Shown: positions 1 to 7,283 of the stretch, in pieces
Layout: every line of letters begins with the position of its first letter
How positions within the stretch are numbered: position 1 is the stretch's first letter
Assembly: GCA_902464115.1 (NCBI GenBank)
Contig: CABQIF010000020.1
Location: forward strand, 1-22,982
Direction: 5' to 3'
Source of the DNA: an uncultured Ruminococcus sp.
GTDB lineage: Bacteria; Bacillota; Clostridia; Oscillospirales; Ruminococcaceae
DNA: 22,982 bases
Translations under genes and position numbers: made by a program
Notes under the pieces: model-generated
What the model saw: only the letters and a program-made list of their open reading frames with translations
Told to the model about the DNA's origin: nothing
Database searches by the model: none

Positions 1-594
1 ATGCCAGAGATGCCAGAACCGCAGGCAGAGCCAGTTCCGGAACCGATGGCAGAACAACCACTGCTGGAAGAACCGCAACCACTGCCAGAATCGGAAGAAC
101 CATTGATTACAGGAACAGGGGAGGTATTGGATTTTCCGCAGCTGGAAACGGAAGAAGTACCGCCACCGCAGACGCTGCCATTAGAACCGATTCCGTCGCT
201 GACCCCAAAGACATCCTATGGATTTTTAAAGGTTATTACCCGAACTGCCAGCGAAGCCATGCCGATGCCAAATGTCACTGTGACGGTTTCCGCCATTGTA
301 GACGGCAAATCTCGGCTGTTCTATACGACAACGACCAACGAGAGCGGAGAAACCGAACGGATTCCGCTGCCTGCTCCGGTGCAGAAGTTGGAGCAGCAGC
401 CGAATGAAATTCCCCTGTTCCAGAGTTATGATGTCAGCATTCACTATCCGGGCTATTTTCGGATGGAGAGCCGAAGTGTTCCGATTTTTGCCGGCATCAC
501 ATCGCTGCAAAAGTTTTTAATGATTCCGCTGCCGCAATTCTCTGATGTCACGACACAGACTATTATCTATGAAAATACAGAGCCGAAACGATAA
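1..594 (+). CDS. Pro/Glu-rich protein with C-terminal carboxypeptidase-regulatory-like domain, probably 5' partial
   Basis: The frame is open from the first base of the window, so the Met at position 1 may be internal and the gene may begin upstream. Residues 1-65 are a low-complexity stretch rich in Pro and Glu, probably a disordered linker or stalk. Residues 72-185 look like a small beta-sandwich domain of the carboxypeptidase-regulatory/Cna-B-like type (YGFLKVITR, then PNVTVTVSA and TTTNESGETE), a fold often used as a structural module in envelope proteins. No catalytic motif is visible. The stop lies 62 bp before a SpoIID-like/peptidoglycan-binding gene, and spoIID follows, so a role in the spore or cell envelope is inferred from context only. 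I do not recognise a named family. Confidence 0.7.
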   Translation: MPEMPEPQAEPVPEPMAEQPLLEEPQPLPESEEPLITGTGEVLDFPQLETEEVPPPQTLPLEPIPSLTPKTSYGFLKVITRTASEAMPMPNVTVTVSAIVDGKSRLFYTTTTNESGETERIPLPAPVQKLEQQPNEIPLFQSYDVSIHYPGYFRMESRSVPIFAGITSLQKFLMIPLPQFSDVTTQTIIYENTEPKR

Positions 595-656
595 ACAGGC
601 AGCTGAAAATGTACCGGATACTATTATAATAGGATAGAAAGGAGATCTCTGTTTTT

Positions 657-2057
657 ATGCCGAAAGGAGAGCCGTATATTCCGGAAACCATCACGGTGCA
701 TCTGGACAGACCGGATGCACCAGCGGTGAATGTAGAAGTGCCGTTTTCGGATTACATCAAAAATGTTGCCTCCAGTGAAATTTATCCGACTTGGCCAGAG
801 GCAGCCTTGCGGGCAAATATCTATGCGATCATCACTTTTGCTTTGAACCGCATTTATACAGAATGGTACCGTTCCCGTGGGTATCCGTTTGATATTACGG
901 ATTCCACACAGTATGACCAGAAATATACTTACGGAAGAGAAGTTTTTGAAAATATCAACCGCCTAGTAGACGAACAGCTGAACACCTATATTCGCCGACA
1001 GGGCACAATAGAGCCTTTGTTTGCAGCGTTCTGCAACGGAACAACGGTCACTTGTGAGGGACTGTCGCAGTGGGGAACGGTTGGACTGGCAGAGCAGGGG
1101 TATTCTCCCTATGATATTCTGACGTATTATTATGGGGATTCCATCGACTTGGTGCAGAATGTTCCGGTGCAAACGCCCACGCAGTCCTATCCCGGTTTTC
1201 CGTTGGCACTGGGATACAGTGGGGAAGATGTTCGCCTGTTGCAGATCCAGTTGAACCGCATCAGCCGTAATTATCCGGCGATTCCGAAAATTGGTGAAAT
1301 TACGGGCAGTTTCGGCTATCTGACACAGGAAGCCGTACTGAAATTTCAGGAGATTTTTAACCTCTCGCCAACCGGAACGGTGGACGAAGCAACGTGGTAT
1401 CGAATCGCCTATATTTATACCAGTGTGAAACGGTTGGCAGAATTGAACTCCGAGGGCATTGCACAGGGAGAATTCTCCTTGCAATATGAAGAAGAACTGC
1501 ATATTGGGATGCAGGGACAAAATGTACGGGCATTGCAATATTATCTTGCCATGGTTGGTGCGTATTATGCAAATGTAGAGCCAGTCCCGATTACCGGATA
1601 TTTCGGGGAACAGACGGAAACTTCTGTCAAGTCGTTTCAGCGGACGTATGGACTACCGGAAACTGGCGTTGTAGACCGGGCAACGTGGTATGATTTGTAC
1701 CGTGCTTATATGGGCATTCTGGATTCCATGCCGCCTCTGGCGGAGGGAACAGAAGAAATTGTCCCGTTTCCGGGAATTGTCTTGCAGGAGGGTGTAACAA
1801 GTCCGTATGTGCGAATTTTGCAGGAGTATCTGAACTATGTTGGGCAGACCTATCCGGAAATTGGTTCGGTGCGAGTGACTGGTTATTTCGGGCCAATGAC
1901 ACGTTCGGCAATTACAACCTTTCAGCGGTTGTTTGGCTTGGTCGAAACCGGAACGGCAAACGTGGCAACTTGGAACGACTTGACGAGTGTTTATTCCGAT
2001 TTAAAATATGGCTATCAGAAGCAGCCCTATCAGAATCCGGGCTATATCATCACCTAA
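657..2057 (+). CDS. Mini-SpoIID domain fused to three peptidoglycan-binding domains
   Basis: The 466-residue product has a compact N-terminal part (about residues 10-165) that resembles SpoIID/LytB. VPFSDYIKNVASSEIYPTW carries a Glu (E41) where SpoIID has its catalytic Glu, and GLSQWGTVGLAEQGYSPYDIL matches the C-terminal SpoIID signature GMSQYGA. Three PG_binding_1 repeats follow, at about 185-252, 284-351 and 384-447, each ending in a TGxVDxATW-type motif. SpoIID enzymes are lytic transglycosylases that cut denuded glycan strands during engulfment, and PG_binding_1 domains dock on peptidoglycan. No signal peptide or membrane segment is seen, which is odd for such a protein; action in the mother cell or after lysis is possible. 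The start has GGAG at 641-644, 12 bases upstream. spoIID follows 39 bp downstream, suggesting co-transcription. Confidence 0.85.
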   Translation: MPKGEPYIPETITVHLDRPDAPAVNVEVPFSDYIKNVASSEIYPTWPEAALRANIYAIITFALNRIYTEWYRSRGYPFDITDSTQYDQKYTYGREVFENINRLVDEQLNTYIRRQGTIEPLFAAFCNGTTVTCEGLSQWGTVGLAEQGYSPYDILTYYYGDSIDLVQNVPVQTPTQSYPGFPLALGYSGEDVRLLQIQLNRISRNYPAIPKIGEITGSFGYLTQEAVLKFQEIFNLSPTGTVDEATWYRIAYIYTSVKRLAELNSEGIAQGEFSLQYEEELHIGMQGQNVRALQYYLAMVGAYYANVEPVPITGYFGEQTETSVKSFQRTYGLPETGVVDRATWYDLYRAYMGILDSMPPLAEGTEEIVPFPGIVLQEGVTSPYVRILQEYLNYVGQTYPEIGSVRVTGYFGPMTRSAITTFQRLFGLVETGTANVATWNDLTSVYSDLKYGYQKQPYQNPGYIIT

Positions 2058-2096
2058 CCGGACGGTCTGACGGGAAAAGAGAAAGGACGGTTTTCC

Positions 2097-3095
2097 ATGA
2101 AACGAGAACGCATGGTGATTCTGCTGTTTGCCGTGCTGTTGGCAGCGATTCCGGTTGTACCGGCTCTGTTATTGTCCCAGCATGCACCAAGATCTGAATC
2201 CGAATCCGCTGCGGAGCAGTCCAAAGCGGCAGACGATTTGCCGGACTTTTCCGTGCTGGATGTTTCCACGGGGGAGGTGCTGGCGGTTTCGGCGAGGGAT
2301 TATGTGATCGGGGCAGTTTGTGCGGAGATGCCGGCAACATTTGAGCCGGAGGCACTCAAGGCACAGGCAGTCGCTGCCCACACCTATGCGGTGCGGCAAC
2401 AGTTGCTGGAGCAGGAAAACCCAACACCAGAGCTGTGCGGAGCAGATTTTTCCAATGACCCAGCAGAATATCAGGCGTTCTTCACGGAAAATCAGGCGAA
2501 ACAATACTACGGGGCACAGTTTGACACCTATTATGAAACGATTGCAGAGGCTGTAGATGAGGTACTGCCGTATCTACTGACCTATGAGGAAGAGCCGATT
2601 ATTGCAGCGTTCTGTTCAATGTCTGCCGGACAGACAGAGTCAGCAGAAACAGTCTGGGGACAGGCTGTTCCGTATTTAGTGCCGGTAGACAGTGCAGCAG
2701 ATGAAAGTGCACCACATTTTTTAGAGGAAGTTTCGTTTTCCAAGGATGATTTGCAGAAAGCCATGAAAACGATTGCACCAAAGGCGAAATTTCCGGAAGA
2801 CCAGCCGGAAAGCTGGCTGACTGTGGAGGAAATTTCTGATTCCGGAACGGTAAAAACAGCGAAAGTGGGGGACGTTTCCGTGAGCGGACAGGATGTCCGG
2901 ACAGCATTGTCCCTACGGTCAGCAGCGTTTACCGTGGAAGCTGAAACCGATTCCATTACGATTACGACAAAGGGCTATGGGCATGGGGTCGGGATGAGCC
3001 AATACGGGGCGAATGCCATGGCAAAGAATGGGGCAACGTGGAAGGAAATTCTGGCGTATTACTATCCGGAAACGACTTTAACGGATTGTACTTAA
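2097..3095 (+). CDS. spoIID: Stage II sporulation protein D (SpoIID), lytic transglycosylase
   Basis: SpoIID is the membrane-anchored glycan-strand cleaving enzyme of the engulfment machinery (with SpoIIM and SpoIIP), acting in the space between mother cell and forespore. This 332-residue protein has a basic N-terminus and one hydrophobic segment at about residues 6-27, consistent with a signal anchor. The SpoIID domain follows: residues 69-100 contain the catalytic Glu (E77) in AVCAEMPATFEPEALKAQAVAAH cut short here to its centre CAEMP, and the C-terminal signature GYGHGVGMSQYGA lies at 293-305. Length is typical of the family. The start follows GAAAGGA by about 9 bases. Its partners spoIIM and spoIIP are not in the window. 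It follows the mini-SpoIID gene on the same strand. Confidence 0.93.
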   Translation: MKRERMVILLFAVLLAAIPVVPALLLSQHAPRSESESAAEQSKAADDLPDFSVLDVSTGEVLAVSARDYVIGAVCAEMPATFEPEALKAQAVAAHTYAVRQQLLEQENPTPELCGADFSNDPAEYQAFFTENQAKQYYGAQFDTYYETIAEAVDEVLPYLLTYEEEPIIAAFCSMSAGQTESAETVWGQAVPYLVPVDSAADESAPHFLEEVSFSKDDLQKAMKTIAPKAKFPEDQPESWLTVEEISDSGTVKTAKVGDVSVSGQDVRTALSLRSAAFTVEAETDSITITTKGYGHGVGMSQYGANAMAKNGATWKEILAYYYPETTLTDCT

Positions 3096-3232
3096 AAATT
3101 GATTGTTTGGATTTCACCACCGAAAACAAGAATTTTTTCACCATTTCCCCCACAAAATCCCCCCGATCACACCAAAAAAGCAAACAAATCCATCGCTTTC
3201 ACGGAAAAAATCCGATTTCATGCGAAAGCATC
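3096..3232. other. Gene-free C-rich gap upstream of the guaB promoter
   Basis: About 137 bp between the spoIID stop and the guaB -35 box. It is rich in A and C runs (3140-3180). I see no convincing intrinsic terminator for spoIID, no RNA gene and no ORF with a ribosome binding site. It is unrelated in sequence to the repeat elements elsewhere in the window. Confidence 0.5.
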
Positions 3233-3261
3233 TTGACAAATGTCGAAAAGTAGAGTAAAAT
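3233..3261 (+). promoter_or_regulatory. Probable sigma-A promoter of guaB
   Basis: A perfect -35 TTGACA at 3233-3238 is followed after 17 bases by TAAAAT at 3256-3261 (five of six matches to TATAAT). A perfect TATAAT also sits at 3265-3270 but is 26 bases from the -35, too far for a standard promoter unless used as a separate -10. Transcription would begin near 3268-3278, leaving a leader of about 150 nt before guaB. Confidence 0.7.
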
Positions 3262-3290
3262 AGATATAATCTAATCAAATCACAATCACG

Positions 3291-3397
3291 ACCGGCAGCG
3301 TGCTTGTCTGGTGTTCAAAAGCTGTTTGAGTGTATTCCATTTCGATGGAATGCCCTTGACAGTTTTTGTGTATCCGGACACAATCGAAAAAACCGGT
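3291..3397 (+). promoter_or_regulatory. Folded 5' leader of guaB, no recognised riboswitch class
   Basis: Three nested or sequential stems can be drawn. The outer arms ACCGG (3291-3295) and CCGGT (3393-3397) pair. A 9-bp hairpin at 3332-3340/3345-3353 is capped by a UUCG tetraloop. A 6-bp hairpin pairs TTGTGT (3366-3371) with ACACAA (3378-3383). Together they could form a junction just upstream of the ribosome binding site at 3409-3414. The conserved core bases of the purine riboswitch are not apparent. A second TTGACA at 3356-3361 lacks a good -10. Confidence 0.4.
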
Positions 3398-3420
3398 GCA
3401 AAAAAATGGAGGGAATTCAA

Positions 3421-4887
3421 ATGGAAATGTGTGAAAAGTTCGGAAAACAGGGTCTGACATTTGATGATGTGCTGCTGATTCCAGCAGAGTCCGACGTAAC
3501 GCCGAATATGATCGACCTGCAAACTACGTTGGCTGGTCATGTCAAGCTGAACACCCCAATTATGACCGCAGCGATGGATACCGTCACTGAAGCAGCAATG
3601 GCAATTGCAATTGCAAGAGAAGGCGGTATCGGTATCATTCACAAGAATATGTCCATTGAACAGCAGGCAGATGAAGTGGATAAGGTAAAGCGTTCTGAAA
3701 ATGGCGTTATTGTCAATCCGTTCTCCCTGACCGAAGATCATCTGGTTGCAGATGCAGATAAGCTGATGGGCAAGTATAAGATTTCTGGCGTTCCGATCGT
3801 AGACCGCACGGGAAAGCTGGTCGGCATCATCACCAACCGGGACATGCGGTTCCTGACTGATTACAGTGCACCGATTTCCGATGTGATGACCAAGGAAAAC
3901 CTGATTACTGCTCCGGTCGGCACAAGCATGGAAAAAGCACAGGAGATCCTCCGTCAGCACAAGATCGAAAAGCTGCCGCTAATTGATGAAAACGGCTATC
4001 TCAAGGGCTTGATTACCATCAAAGACATCGAAAAGGCAGTACAGTTCCCGAATTCTGCAAGAGATGAAAAGGGTCGTCTGCTCTGCGGTGCAGCCATCGG
4101 CATTACTGCAAATGTTCTGGAACGGGCACACGCATTGGTGGATGCACAGGTAGACGTTCTGGTTCTGGACTCTGCACACGGTCACAGCAAGAATATTATG
4201 GAATGTCTGAAGAAAGTCAAGGCAGCATTCCCGAATACACCAGTCATTGCCGGAAATATTGCAACCGCAGAAGCTGCGGAAGCCTTGATTCAGGCTGGTG
4301 CAGATGCCGTTAAGGTTGGTATTGGACCAGGTTCTATCTGTACCACTCGGATTGTTGCTGGTATTGGTGTTCCGCAGGTTACCGCTGTTTATGACGTTGC
4401 TTGTGTTGCAAAGAAGTATGGCATTCCGGTCATCGCTGATGGTGGTATTAAGTACTCCGGCGATATTGTAAAGGCATTGGCAGCTGGTGCAAATGTTGTT
4501 ATGCTGGGTTCTCTGCTGGCAGGCTGCGAAGAAGCACCGGGCGAAACAGAAATTTATCAGGGCAGAAGCTTCAAGGTTTACCGTGGTATGGGCAGCTTGG
4601 CAGCAATGGCAAATGGCTCTAAGGATCGGTATTTCCAGGAAGGTGCAAAGAAGCTGGTTCCGGAAGGTGTCGAAGGTCGTGTTCCTTACAAGGGGAGCGT
4701 GGCAGACAGCATTTTCCAGCTGGTCGGCGGGATTCGTTCTGGTATGGGTTATTGTGGCTGCCAGACCATTCCGCTGTTGCATGAAAAGGCAAAGTTTGTA
4801 CAGATCACAGGTGCAGGTCTGAAGGAAAGCCATCCGCATGACATTCAGATCACCAAGGAAGCACCGAACTATTCTGCACACGTTTAA
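3421..4887 (+). CDS. guaB: Inosine-5'-monophosphate dehydrogenase
   Basis: IMPDH oxidises IMP to XMP with NAD+, the committed step of GMP synthesis, in the cytoplasm as a tetramer. The 488-residue protein has the full bacterial architecture: N-terminal barrel start (LTFDDVLLIPAESDV, 12-26), a CBS pair inserted at about 95-205, then the barrel with the catalytic loop GPGSICTTR (catalytic Cys C307), the phosphate-binding ADGGIKYSGD segment near 339-348, the flap with EGRVPYKG (Arg at 420) and MGYCGCQTI near 442-450. The frame extends upstream to 3304, but ATG 3421 is the start because GGAGGG lies at 3409-3414 and family proteins begin here. The gene stands alone with its own promoter, leader and terminator. 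Confidence 0.97.
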   Translation: MEMCEKFGKQGLTFDDVLLIPAESDVTPNMIDLQTTLAGHVKLNTPIMTAAMDTVTEAAMAIAIAREGGIGIIHKNMSIEQQADEVDKVKRSENGVIVNPFSLTEDHLVADADKLMGKYKISGVPIVDRTGKLVGIITNRDMRFLTDYSAPISDVMTKENLITAPVGTSMEKAQEILRQHKIEKLPLIDENGYLKGLITIKDIEKAVQFPNSARDEKGRLLCGAAIGITANVLERAHALVDAQVDVLVLDSAHGHSKNIMECLKKVKAAFPNTPVIAGNIATAEAAEALIQAGADAVKVGIGPGSICTTRIVAGIGVPQVTAVYDVACVAKKYGIPVIADGGIKYSGDIVKALAAGANVVMLGSLLAGCEEAPGETEIYQGRSFKVYRGMGSLAAMANGSKDRYFQEGAKKLVPEGVEGRVPYKGSVADSIFQLVGGIRSGMGYCGCQTIPLLHEKAKFVQITGAGLKESHPHDIQITKEAPNYSAHV

Positions 4888-4924
4888 TCAGAAAAGACGC
4901 TGTAATTTTACAGGATAAAACAAG

Positions 4925-4953
4925 AAAAAGCATCGCTTCGGCGGTGCTTTTTT
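4925..4953 (+). terminator. Intrinsic terminator of guaB
   Basis: GCATCGC (4930-4936) pairs with GCGGTGC (4941-4947), with one G-T pair, around a UUCG tetraloop, followed by six T (4948-4953) and preceded by an A run that would serve the opposite strand. It lies 38 bases after the guaB stop. Confidence 0.9.
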
Positions 4954-4977
4954 GTTGATAGAGATGTGTTGCAAAGA

Positions 4978-5065
4978 ACGAGCCGCAGGCAACGAGAAAG
5001 TTTTTCGATGCAGCAGTTTTACAAAAATGTTGGATCAAAAAACTTTTATTTCGCCTGCGGCTCGT
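4978..5065. repeat. 88-bp imperfect palindrome, short member of the CGAGCCGCAGGC repeat family (copy R1)
   Basis: ACGAGCCGCAGGC at 4978-4990 recurs exactly inverted at 5053-5065. Inside, the two arms stay similar: about 29 of 38 positions match between the left arm (4979-5016) and the reverse complement of the right arm. The centre is a CAGCA/TGTTG stem around an A/T-rich loop. Each half matches the 5' part of module C found at 19179-19274 and 22813-22908, so this copy looks like two module-C ends fused head to head. It sits between the guaB terminator and the stop of the convergent gene, 20 bp before that stop. Confidence 0.85.
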
Positions 5066-5084
5066 ATCTTGAGCCACGCTCTTC

Positions 5085-5594
5085 TTACAAACTCGAGCTT
5101 TCCGCAGCGGCGACCAACAAATTCCAAGTTGTTCGGTCAACCATTCCCGTTGGTTTTCGTGCAGTCAGACTTTGAAAATTCTGAACTGCTTTCTGTGTTG
5201 GAGCATCATAAATCCCTGTAATCTGCAAATTTTGAATATTCGTATAACGAACCCCCAGCGTTTTCAAGATGCTTTGCAGCACCAACACCAGCAGCCCTGT
5301 TTCTCCAGCCCCCAGCAATTCCCGTTCTGATGTATAAAGATGCAGCGGCGTTGCCTCTCGTTGAATCTGCTGGCGATAAGCGTTGACAATGGCATCCCAC
5401 GTTGCACGGTTCGTTTCCCCATTCGGTCGCAACCCGTTTTTCTGTTGAAACGCCCGAACAGCAAGGGCAGTTTGCCGCCCATAAATGCCGTCTGGAATCA
5501 CACGGGGCAGCGTTTCATCTAAAAATGACAGGCTGTAAAGATACTGTTGTAGCTCTCGGATGTGGTTGCGTCTGTCCTGTTCGGTATAAGCCAT
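5085..5594 (-). CDS. Protein of two peptidoglycan-binding domains
   Basis: The 169-residue product contains two PG_binding_1 repeats and little else: about residues 12-72 (IRELQQYLYSLSF, then DGIYGRQTALAVRAFQQKNGL and ATWDAI) and 95-163 (VLQSILKTLGV, ITGIYDAPTQKAVQNFQ, RTTWNLL). There is no catalytic domain, signal peptide or membrane segment. The repeats resemble those in the protein at 657-2057, so the two probably descend from one module. The start is set by AGGAGGAT six bases upstream on the minus strand. It is transcribed toward guaB, away from the citrate synthase promoter. Such proteins in Clostridia are often spore or cortex associated, but that is inference here. Confidence 0.85.
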   Translation of the reverse strand: MAYTEQDRRNHIRELQQYLYSLSFLDETLPRVIPDGIYGRQTALAVRAFQQKNGLRPNGETNRATWDAIVNAYRQQIQREATPLHLYTSERELLGAGETGLLVLVLQSILKTLGVRYTNIQNLQITGIYDAPTQKAVQNFQSLTARKPTGMVDRTTWNLLVAAAESSSL

Positions 5595-5622
5595 CGGAAA
5601 ATCCTCCTATTTTTCAAAATGA

Positions 5623-5657
5623 ATTTGTGGAAAATACAAAAAATAGATTTGTGGAAA
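5623..5657. repeat. Pair of direct repeats ATTTGTGGAAA in the divergent promoter region
   Basis: ATTTGTGGAAA occurs at 5623-5633 and again at 5647-5657, a start-to-start distance of 24 bp. The pair lies between the divergent starts of the peptidoglycan-binding gene and gltA, 26 bp upstream of the gltA -35 box. This could be a regulator-binding pair, but an 11-bp A/T-rich repeat may also be chance. Confidence 0.35.
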
Positions 5658-5682
5658 CGGGGAAAAGCTTTTTTTCCGCTGG

Positions 5683-5711
5683 TTGACATACTTTGCAATT
5701 TCGTGTATAAT
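5683..5711 (+). promoter_or_regulatory. Perfect-consensus sigma-A promoter for gltA and downstream genes
   Basis: TTGACA at 5683-5688 and TATAAT at 5706-5711 are both exact, with the optimal 17-base spacer. Transcription should begin near 5718, giving a leader of about 177 nt before gltA. This is the strongest promoter visible in the window. With only short gaps downstream it may drive the genes up to prmC. Confidence 0.9.
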
Positions 5712-5725
5712 TATAAGATACAGGC

Positions 5726-5830
5726 AGGGGAAACCCCTTAAAATTGTGGTGTTTTCCATTGCTGCCATGCAAAAAAGACCCTTGCGTGCCGTTTGTTCTG
5801 TCCCACAGGAACGAAATTTCTGCATGCGGC
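5726..5830 (+). promoter_or_regulatory. Folded 5' leader of citrate synthase gene, class unknown
   Basis: A small hairpin AGGGG-aaa-CCCCT spans 5726-5738. A larger structure follows: the outer stem pairs 5761-5771 (GCTGCCATGCA) with 5821-5830 (TGCATGCGGC), with one bulge and one G-T pair. An inner stem pairs 5792-5801 with 5805-5815 around a CCC loop, with one bulged G. The leader carries no recognised riboswitch core and no T-tract terminator before the AAAGGAGG ribosome binding site at 5877-5884. Confidence 0.5.
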
Positions 5831-5894
5831 ACCAACAAACAAATCGCAAAACTGGGTATGAAATGACCCTGAATTTAAAGGAGGCCTTCTTAAT

Positions 5895-7283
5895 ATGACG
5901 ATGCAGGAAAACTACCTGACCGAAGAAAACGATATCCCACAGTCTGATATTACAAGACTATGCGACAATTTAAGAAAACATTCTCAGATTGCTCCGGCAC
6001 TCTATGAAAAATATAATGTAAACCGTGGTTTGCGGCACAGCGATGGTTCTGGTGTCGTTGCCGGCATCACTCGCATCTGTAGTGTACACGGTTATGTCAT
6101 TGATGAGGGCGAACGCAGACCAGTTCCGGGCGAACTGATTTTCCGTGGATACAGCATCAAAGATTTGGTGGAAAATGCAGAACGGGAAGACCGATTCTTG
6201 TTTGAAGAAATTGTTTACTTGCTGCTGATGGGCGAACTGCCGACCGCAGATGAACTGGATGTGATGCGGAAATCTCTGGCAATGCGGAGAGAACTGCCGC
6301 CAGGATTCCTCGTAGACAGCATTATGCAAGCACCTTCTAAAAATATCATGAATAAGCTGGCAAGAAGCATCTTGTCCCTGTATTCCTATGACGATGACCC
6401 AGAACATCCGTCTTTAGAGGGCGAAATGCGGATTGCCCTCGGTCTGATTGCAAAGATGCCGATTCTCATGGACGGTGCTTATCAGGCAAAGCGGCATAAA
6501 TTCGACAATGCCAGCATGATCATTCACCAGATCCGTCCGGAAGAGGGCACAGCAGAATCCATTCTGTCCCTGATTCGGAACGACCGGAACTATACCAAAG
6601 AAGAAGCACAGCTGCTGGATATTATGCTTTCCATTCATGCAGAACACGGCGGCGGGAATAACTCGACCTTCGCTTGTCGGGTTGCAACTTCTTCTGGTAC
6701 AGACCCGTATGCAGCTTATACCACTGCCATCAATTCCCTGAAGGGTTCTCGTCACGGCGGTGCAAATATCAAGGTCGTTCAGATGTTGGACTGCATCAAG
6801 GAAAACGTCAAGAACTGGAGCAATCGGGGCGAAGTTGCCGATTTCATCACCAAGATTCTGAAGAAAGAAGCCGGCGATGGTTCTGGTTTGATTTATGGTA
6901 TGGGACATGCCGTTTATACGCTGTCTGACCCACGGGCTGTGATTCTGAAGCGGAAAGCCTTTGAAATGGCAAAGGGCAAGGAAATCGAAGCAGAATTCCA
7001 GCTGCTGTCCTTAGTCGAAGAACTGACACCGATTCTGATGAAGGAAGTGCGTGGGGTCGACAAGGCAATGTGTGCCAATGTGGATATGTATTCTGGTCTG
7101 GTTTATCGGATGCTGGGCATTCCGGATGAACTCTTTACGCCGCTGTTTGCCAGTGCAAGAATGGTCGGCTGGGCAGCACATCGTATGGAAGAACTGCTGA
7201 CCGGAAAGCGGATTATCCGTCCGGCTTATAAGCCTATTACAAAAGTAAAGCCTTACATTCCGTTATGCGACCGAAAGGATTGA
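5895..7283 (+). CDS. gltA: Citrate synthase
   Basis: Citrate synthase condenses acetyl-CoA and oxaloacetate. In anaerobic Clostridia it usually serves the oxidative branch toward 2-oxoglutarate and glutamate. The 462-residue protein shows the family's active-site elements: AEHGGGN (His 251), SRHGGAN (His 287), MGHAVYTLSDPRA (His 338) and ANVDMYSG (Asp 397), matching the catalytic His-His-Asp set of the si-type enzyme. An N-terminal extension of about 50 residues precedes the conserved ICSVHGYVIDEG region. AAAGGAGG at 5877-5884 supports ATG 5895; ATG 5901 is an alternative. Aconitase and isocitrate dehydrogenase are not adjacent. The 3' end overlaps the lipoprotein gene by 19 bp, so the two are likely translationally coupled. 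Confidence 0.95.
   Translation: MTMQENYLTEENDIPQSDITRLCDNLRKHSQIAPALYEKYNVNRGLRHSDGSGVVAGITRICSVHGYVIDEGERRPVPGELIFRGYSIKDLVENAEREDRFLFEEIVYLLLMGELPTADELDVMRKSLAMRRELPPGFLVDSIMQAPSKNIMNKLARSILSLYSYDDDPEHPSLEGEMRIALGLIAKMPILMDGAYQAKRHKFDNASMIIHQIRPEEGTAESILSLIRNDRNYTKEEAQLLDIMLSIHAEHGGGNNSTFACRVATSSGTDPYAAYTTAINSLKGSRHGGANIKVVQMLDCIKENVKNWSNRGEVADFITKILKKEAGDGSGLIYGMGHAVYTLSDPRAVILKRKAFEMAKGKEIEAEFQLLSLVEELTPILMKEVRGVDKAMCANVDMYSGLVYRMLGIPDELFTPLFASARMVGWAAHRMEELLTGKRIIRPAYKPITKVKPYIPLCDRKD

Noticed and set aside
611..630. Possible sporulation-sigma or sigma-A promoter before the mini-SpoIID gene
   Set aside because: A TATAAT (625-630) and a GATACTA (617-623) are present, but neither has a fitting -35 at the right distance.
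3265..3384. Second promoter in the guaB leader (TTGACA at 3356-3361)
   Set aside because: The hexamer 17 bases downstream, CACAAT, lacks key -10 bases. It also overlaps a hairpin stem.
4978..5065. CRISPR or tandem repeat array
   Set aside because: The similarity is an inverted pair, not regularly spaced direct repeats, and no spacers or cas genes are present.
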